From the NCBI RefSeq assembly GCF_019649055.1, contig NW_026570225.1, forward strand, positions 2,108,001-2,172,000: a stretch of DNA of 64,000 nt, read 5' to 3'. This document shows, piece by piece, positions 59,290 to 64,000 of the stretch (positions within the stretch are counted from its first letter, which is position 1; each line of letters starts with the position of its first letter). Below the pieces are notes generated by a model. The model did no database searches. It saw only the letters and a program-made list of their open reading frames with translations, and had not been told where the DNA came from. The DNA is from Paramacrobiotus metropolitanus (Eukaryota > Tardigrada > Eutardigrada > Parachela > Macrobiotidae). The position numbers and the translations under genes were made by a program.

Positions 59290-62200
59290 TATGACAGGCG
59301 TAATTAGGATAGGAGAGTGGGCTCACCTGGTCAGTGGAGATTCAGTGTATCGCAATTGTCAGAGATAATATTGACATGTAACATCTTCCCGTTAAGCTAG
59401 CTTATAGGCACAGTACACATCTTCGTTCTCATAGACAAAATACACATCTACTTAACCCAGTGTTGTATATCATCACTAATGCAACATTTAATTTAGCTCA
59501 GGATAATTTATTAATTTACTCTTTCCTGCTTCGTGCAGTCTTATTTTGTTTGCGGCAACCGAAGTATAGAGTTCACTGCCCAACATTCTACATCGCACCG
59601 TAATCGGCTTTACATATGTATTGTAGCAACCCGATAAATACTTACCGTTAGTTAATATTGTTCTAAACAGTGCAACATCCCATGCCAAAATAAAACGTAT
59701 TTCGAATGTAAATTATGCATATCAGTTAGATCAATCATGCAAAAATGCAAATTTACAAACGCGCTGGGTTATTTATATAAATCCTCTTGAGAATAGCTCT
59801 AACACGATTTTTATGTTCTGTTTCCTGATATTAAGTAGGGTCATGACAAAAGCTATGGTAATACTGGATCCGTGCTGCCTTTTTAAAAAACCGAATAAGC
59901 TCATCACTTTATTGTCTACTCGGTTGAACAATGTTTCGCTGAAGTTGAAGGTCTGCGAAAATGCGTTTCTGTCTCTTTCCCAACTATGCACAATTGAAAA
60001 TAAACCATCAAGTTCATGCTGCTTCCTAAAACACAATCAGAGCTCCTAAAACACAATCAGTATTATCACGCTGAATTTCTGTACTGTACTAATACGTTGT
60101 AACAGAAAATGCTTTGCGCGAATTTCTCCAGCCTCCTCTCTGATGCGTCTGGCCTGCTTACAGATAAAATACATGGAGGAAGACCGCAGATTCCCGTTGT
60201 TTTTAATGCGACAGCTGGAAATTAAAATATACCGAGCAGCCGCGTCAGCATATTTGCCGCACTTTCGCTACTCGGCCGCTACTACTGCAGCGCCAGCATG
60301 ATCCGATGTCTGGCCAACATAAATCTGTGTCCGGCCGCAGTAACGTCCCACACCAACGCTTTGCCGTTCTTCCACGGATAATGAGTTGAACTATTAGCAC
60401 GGATAACCTTATATTCACTTCGTGTTTATGTAGATATACTCGTATATAGTTGTTCATTAAGTTGCTATTTTGTTCGCGATAGTGGATAACAGCTTTCCAA
60501 AAACTAAAAAATTTAACATTACACCCAGACATATATAAGAGTACAATAATAACAAGTTGTTAGGTGCACAAAATTATTAGCCAAATTGACAACGCAAAGC
60601 AATTAATTTTTATTTCAATTGCACTACGGCATTTTAGTTATGTTACAGTGTTGTGAGCCTTTAATGTCAATTTTTATAACGATGATTTTTGACATGACAG
60701 ATGTGGAAGCAGGAGGCCGACCGATGTACATATACAGTGATATACCGTGTATAATGCGTGGGTAAAGAATTAATAATAATTTTGTGTTGTGCGGACGATC
60801 TTTATACAGTAACATCTCTTTGCAACACTACACAGAATTCTATGCTGAGTGGCGCATTAGCTCTCAACTCGAAACTAACAAAATAATACAGAACCAGAAG
60901 TTAATTTTTTGTATCACTTACTCACTGTCATAATAACTATATAATTACTGTGAATAAAACTGAAAGCACGTAAACCGTAATTTAAATGAATTTTTACATT
61001 GCTTTTATTTTTGAAGAAAGATACGGTAGTTCCCTGTGATATACGGATTACTGAACAGGTAGCGCACATCTCGAAGCTGGTCAGCATGCTCCAGTGCACT
61101 TACTAGGCGCTGCTATGTTGTTGAATGCTAACATCTTTCAGTGACGTGTTAACAAGATTTTTATTGTTTCGTCACCTAATAATCAAGCAAGTAAACTTCG
61201 AACTCGTTATCTGTATTATGCACATGGAATTTTAAGCGTACACTTTGAAACCGATCGTTTTCTGTAGCTCCAAATTGTTATCATTAGCAATCAATCTGTG
61301 CAAGTGACTTTATTAACGATAAAGACAATAATTAATGTGCTACCAACTCACCACGATCTTTGACCGATGATCGCTATTCACTACTTATTTATGAACCTGC
61401 TGACGCTATTGTAGACCGAAAAGTTAAATTTGAACAAAACCGCAGAATGCATTCAACTAATCAGCGTGTCTAATCAGTGTAGCTAGCAACAGTGGGGTTT
61501 AATTTTGCTTATCGTCTGTCTGGAGCTGAAACCGTCTGGGTCACTCTGGGTCATCTTATAACCTGTTTGTCCTTGTCAGTGGGTACCGCCGAAATTTGTA
61601 AAATTATGCTTTACGCTAAATTCTTGTGCTAGAATTGAAGGCAATATATTCGTAAGACTACAGTACTGTAACAAATGCTAGTAGTAATCATATACCAGGC
61701 AAAAACGCACCATACTTCGTGAAATCGCACCAAAGGTTTACAACATGCAAGCCGTATACGCATATTATAGCCAACTTCCAACCAATAGAACAATTTTTAC
61801 CAAATGATCCCCATGCACAGATAACAGACGCTAACCAATTTTTTCCGTTATACTGTAGCATTCTGGAGATGCTTATATTTAGCTACTACTAGTAGTTACG
61901 AGTACTTGTAATGCTTCGTAAATTTAAATAAGGATGTTATGTTCAAAGGTGCCGCATTCTGTTCTCAGAACATGCTTCAGAACCACTGCAAACCTAGTAA
62001 TTTTTTATTTTAAGTACTACTGACACAAGTTGCGGCAACGGAACTTGCCGAATGTTGTAATTAACAAATACTTCTACCGGAATAATTGTAATATGAGCAA
62101 CACAACAGAAATCACTGTGTAAGGAATTATCATTTCTCTCTTTTTAGAAGAAACAGAAACAGAAACTCCAAATATGTATTTACGTAAAATCACAATAGCC

Positions 62201-62399
62201 CGTTTAGGCACTGCAAAAGTGTCATAAGCAGTTTCGGACTGTTGGCATTTGAACAGATTTACGAAACCAGATAAAACTGGATTGTTCCCGAAAATCCGTT
62301 ATCGATGGCACACTAATCTGGCCTCCAGGAGAATAGTCACAGCAACAAAACGCTGTTACTCTATGCAAAATTGCTAAATCATTAGAGCTCATAGATTGA
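59290..62399. other. Block B spacer, second part
   Basis: This is AT-rich DNA with a short tandem CCTAAAACACAATCAG duplication at 60025-60060. No gene was recognised. Frames of 60-95 codons are not shared with block A. Confidence 0.4.
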
Positions 62400-63019
62400 T
62401 TCTTGTTGTAAAATTTGCACCGTAGGCACTGTTGCGGTTCGAGGCCTTCTTTCTGCATGCAGGAGTTTCGGGTGAAACCGGCAGCATTCTTCTGACTGTG
62501 GTGTCTGCGAAAAGTTCAGCCGTGTTGGCATTTGATGTGCATGTGTTCTTGAAATTTCCCGGTATGACGCTGGATCAGACGAAAAAACCAACACAAAACG
62601 CCCGCCTAAACATACACGGTAGTACGACGAAATGCACTAGGTAGCTGGTGCTGCAACGATTCCAGCAGTAGACACTTTGGGTTTTATGTTTTTCCGCGAG
62701 GTTCAAACGGTTACGGTGTATAACCAGGCCATTTACTTTCCGGCTAGCCATCATTTCGAAGTGTACAAACGCTTGGCTGCTGGGCCAGCTGCTGACGGAG
62801 GTCTACGCGTATGTGCAGCGAACGTTTTCGGCTTCGACGAACGATAACTCGATAGCATCATAGCTGCAATAAAACTCTTGCAGTAAGCAGAAAACGTTTT
62901 CGTACTTGCATACGTGTTTATAAAAAGGTCCAATGAGCTGAGATTGCCATAGGCTGATAGACAGCAAACATCTGAATATCGAGGTACTTACTTTGATTAA
63001 TTTTTCGTTTCCAACCCCT
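62400..63019 (+). promoter_or_regulatory. ZNF-2 upstream block conserved in ZNF-1
   Basis: This is the counterpart of 45050-45679, with the same order of shared words and moderate divergence. In ZNF-1 one shared word runs into a donor-like CCG|GTAAGG that is changed here to CCGGCTAGCC. Confidence 0.5.
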
Positions 63020-63060
63020 GTAGTACATATATATATTTATTCTCTGCTCGCCAGACCTTA
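63020..63060 (+). promoter_or_regulatory. ZNF-2 putative core promoter (TATA)
   Basis: ACATATATATATTT is followed by TCGCCAGACC about 25 bases downstream, aligning with 45680-45720. It lies about 200 bases before the ZNF-2 ATG. Confidence 0.5.
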
Positions 63061-63254
63061 CTTAAATTTTGCTAGTCAACACAAACAGATCCACTTCCAC
63101 ATGATACATTTTCCTGAAGGCTCACTTTGTCCGTTCATATATGATTGTGTAGCAGCAATTTCACTGAGCACTCTCTCGATACGTACGCCGCCCTGTAAAC
63201 TCCGTTTATGTTTATTAGCATTACGCTGCATGCAGGACAATTACGATGTGTGCC

Positions 63255-63371
63255 ATGTTTTCTGGACAACAAAATCCGCTGCAGGTCGCAGATGACAACC
63301 GTGTGTTACTGGGTAGCTGGGCAAACAAAACGCAGGTCTTTGTACCGATAAGTGCAGCGGATGTTAAGCAG
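63255..63371 (+). CDS. ZNF-2 first coding exon (gene continues past the window)
   Basis: This 39-codon exon (MFSGQQNPLQVADDNRVLLG...ADVKQ) ends CAG|GTAAGC in phase 0. It matches ZNF-1 exon 1 (MFSFQHNIPLWIADGSG...MDVKQ) in start, end and phase. The zinc-finger exons should follow 3' of position 64000. Only intron sequence is visible from 63372. Confidence 0.65.
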
Positions 63372-64000
63372 GTAAGCAAACGGAGAAATACTCTAAAATT
63401 TGCTTAACACGAAATCTCAAGGGCAGAAAGTAACGTGTATGGGGCGATAACCAAATCTGCTGTAAAGTTAACCCGAAAACTTCTGACATTTATTTAGCTT
63501 TTCTGTAATTTCCTGGTTGCTCTTAGCAGATGCTTCTGATCAATTCAGTTCTCTTCCGTTAAAATTTATTATTAATACAGACGGCTGCTTCCCATATTAG
63601 AAAGCGGCGTTAAAACAAGGAAGTAATGGATACAGAGGTTTATCTCTTTGTAGCACGTAGTACGTGTGCATGCAGAACTTTTTGGTATCTAGAACTTTTT
63701 GGTATCTTTTTGGTATCTTTGGTATCTTTGGTATCTAGGCTTTTTGGAACTTTTTGGTTTGGTAGTACGTGTTCGAAAAATGACATGTTAAGATACGGTT
63801 TCCGGTTTCCACGATATCCTGTTGATATTCACGGTACGGAAAGTTGGTAAAAACATTAGGTAGTGTAGTCAACCGCGCTTATAATGCACAAACAAAAACT
63901 TTCTCTACGTGCAAACAAAATTAATCAGACATTAAATAAAATACTTTTCGAGTGGCACCTTAGAACCCGGTTTATTCCTTTGGACCACGCACAGTGACGC
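63372..64000 (+). other. ZNF-2 intron 1 (partial)
   Basis: Begins with the donor GTAAGC. A tandem TTTTTGGTATCT repeat occupies about 63678-63765. The window ends before the next exon. Confidence 0.5.

Noticed and set aside
1-64000. tRNA or rRNA genes
   Set aside because: I looked for GGTTCGAAT-like T-loops with matching stems and for rRNA core words and saw none that fit; a covariance-model scan would be decisive.

Overview
This is nuclear DNA of an invertebrate animal. Its genes have several exons joined at GT-AG sites, introns of 0.1-3.4 kb, long non-coding stretches and many eukaryotic transposons. No ribosome-binding sites, operons or prokaryotic genes are visible. The DM domain resembles nematode DMD-4 and DMRT93B/DMRTA-type proteins, so an ecdysozoan is plausible, but the phylum cannot be fixed from the sequence.

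Genes. Two gene types are present, each twice and in the same order and orientation. Block A has dmrt-1 (exons 23438-23489, 26880-27211, 28059-29054) and a six-finger C2H2 gene, ZNF-1 (exons 45896-46003, 47412-47545, 47652-47854, 48787 to about 49557). Block B has dmrt-2 (52170-52224, 55298-55614, 56511-57531) and the first coding exon of ZNF-2 (63255-63371), whose remainder lies beyond the window. Upstream regions, exon phases, start contexts and part of the 3' UTR also correspond, so this is a tandem segmental duplication of a DMRT + zinc-finger pair. dmrt-1 is intact. dmrt-2 has a frameshift in exon 3, and ZNF-1 has one between its fingers and its acidic tail.

Layout. 0-22.5 kb holds no convincing host gene: a foldback element, a 100-bp dimeric satellite, LINE remnants, a head-to-tail array of non-autonomous Helitron-like elements, hAT-type MITEs, and an unusual TIR family whose arms are arrays of CACTTCGGCC-like words around a CCTAAG-rich core. 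22.5-29.4 kb is dmrt-1. 29.6-42 kb is a transposon and satellite island that separates dmrt-1 from ZNF-1; the equivalent interval in block B is far shorter. 45-49.6 kb is ZNF-1, 51.2-57.9 kb dmrt-2, 58-62.4 kb a spacer with two strong hairpins, and 62.4-64 kb the start of ZNF-2.

Function. DMRT proteins are transcription factors with an intertwined zinc DM domain, often acting in sexual or neuronal differentiation. The linked C2H2 protein is probably also a DNA-binding regulator. That the two cooperate is only inferred from co-duplication. All coordinates and splice sites were read by eye, and no database search was run.
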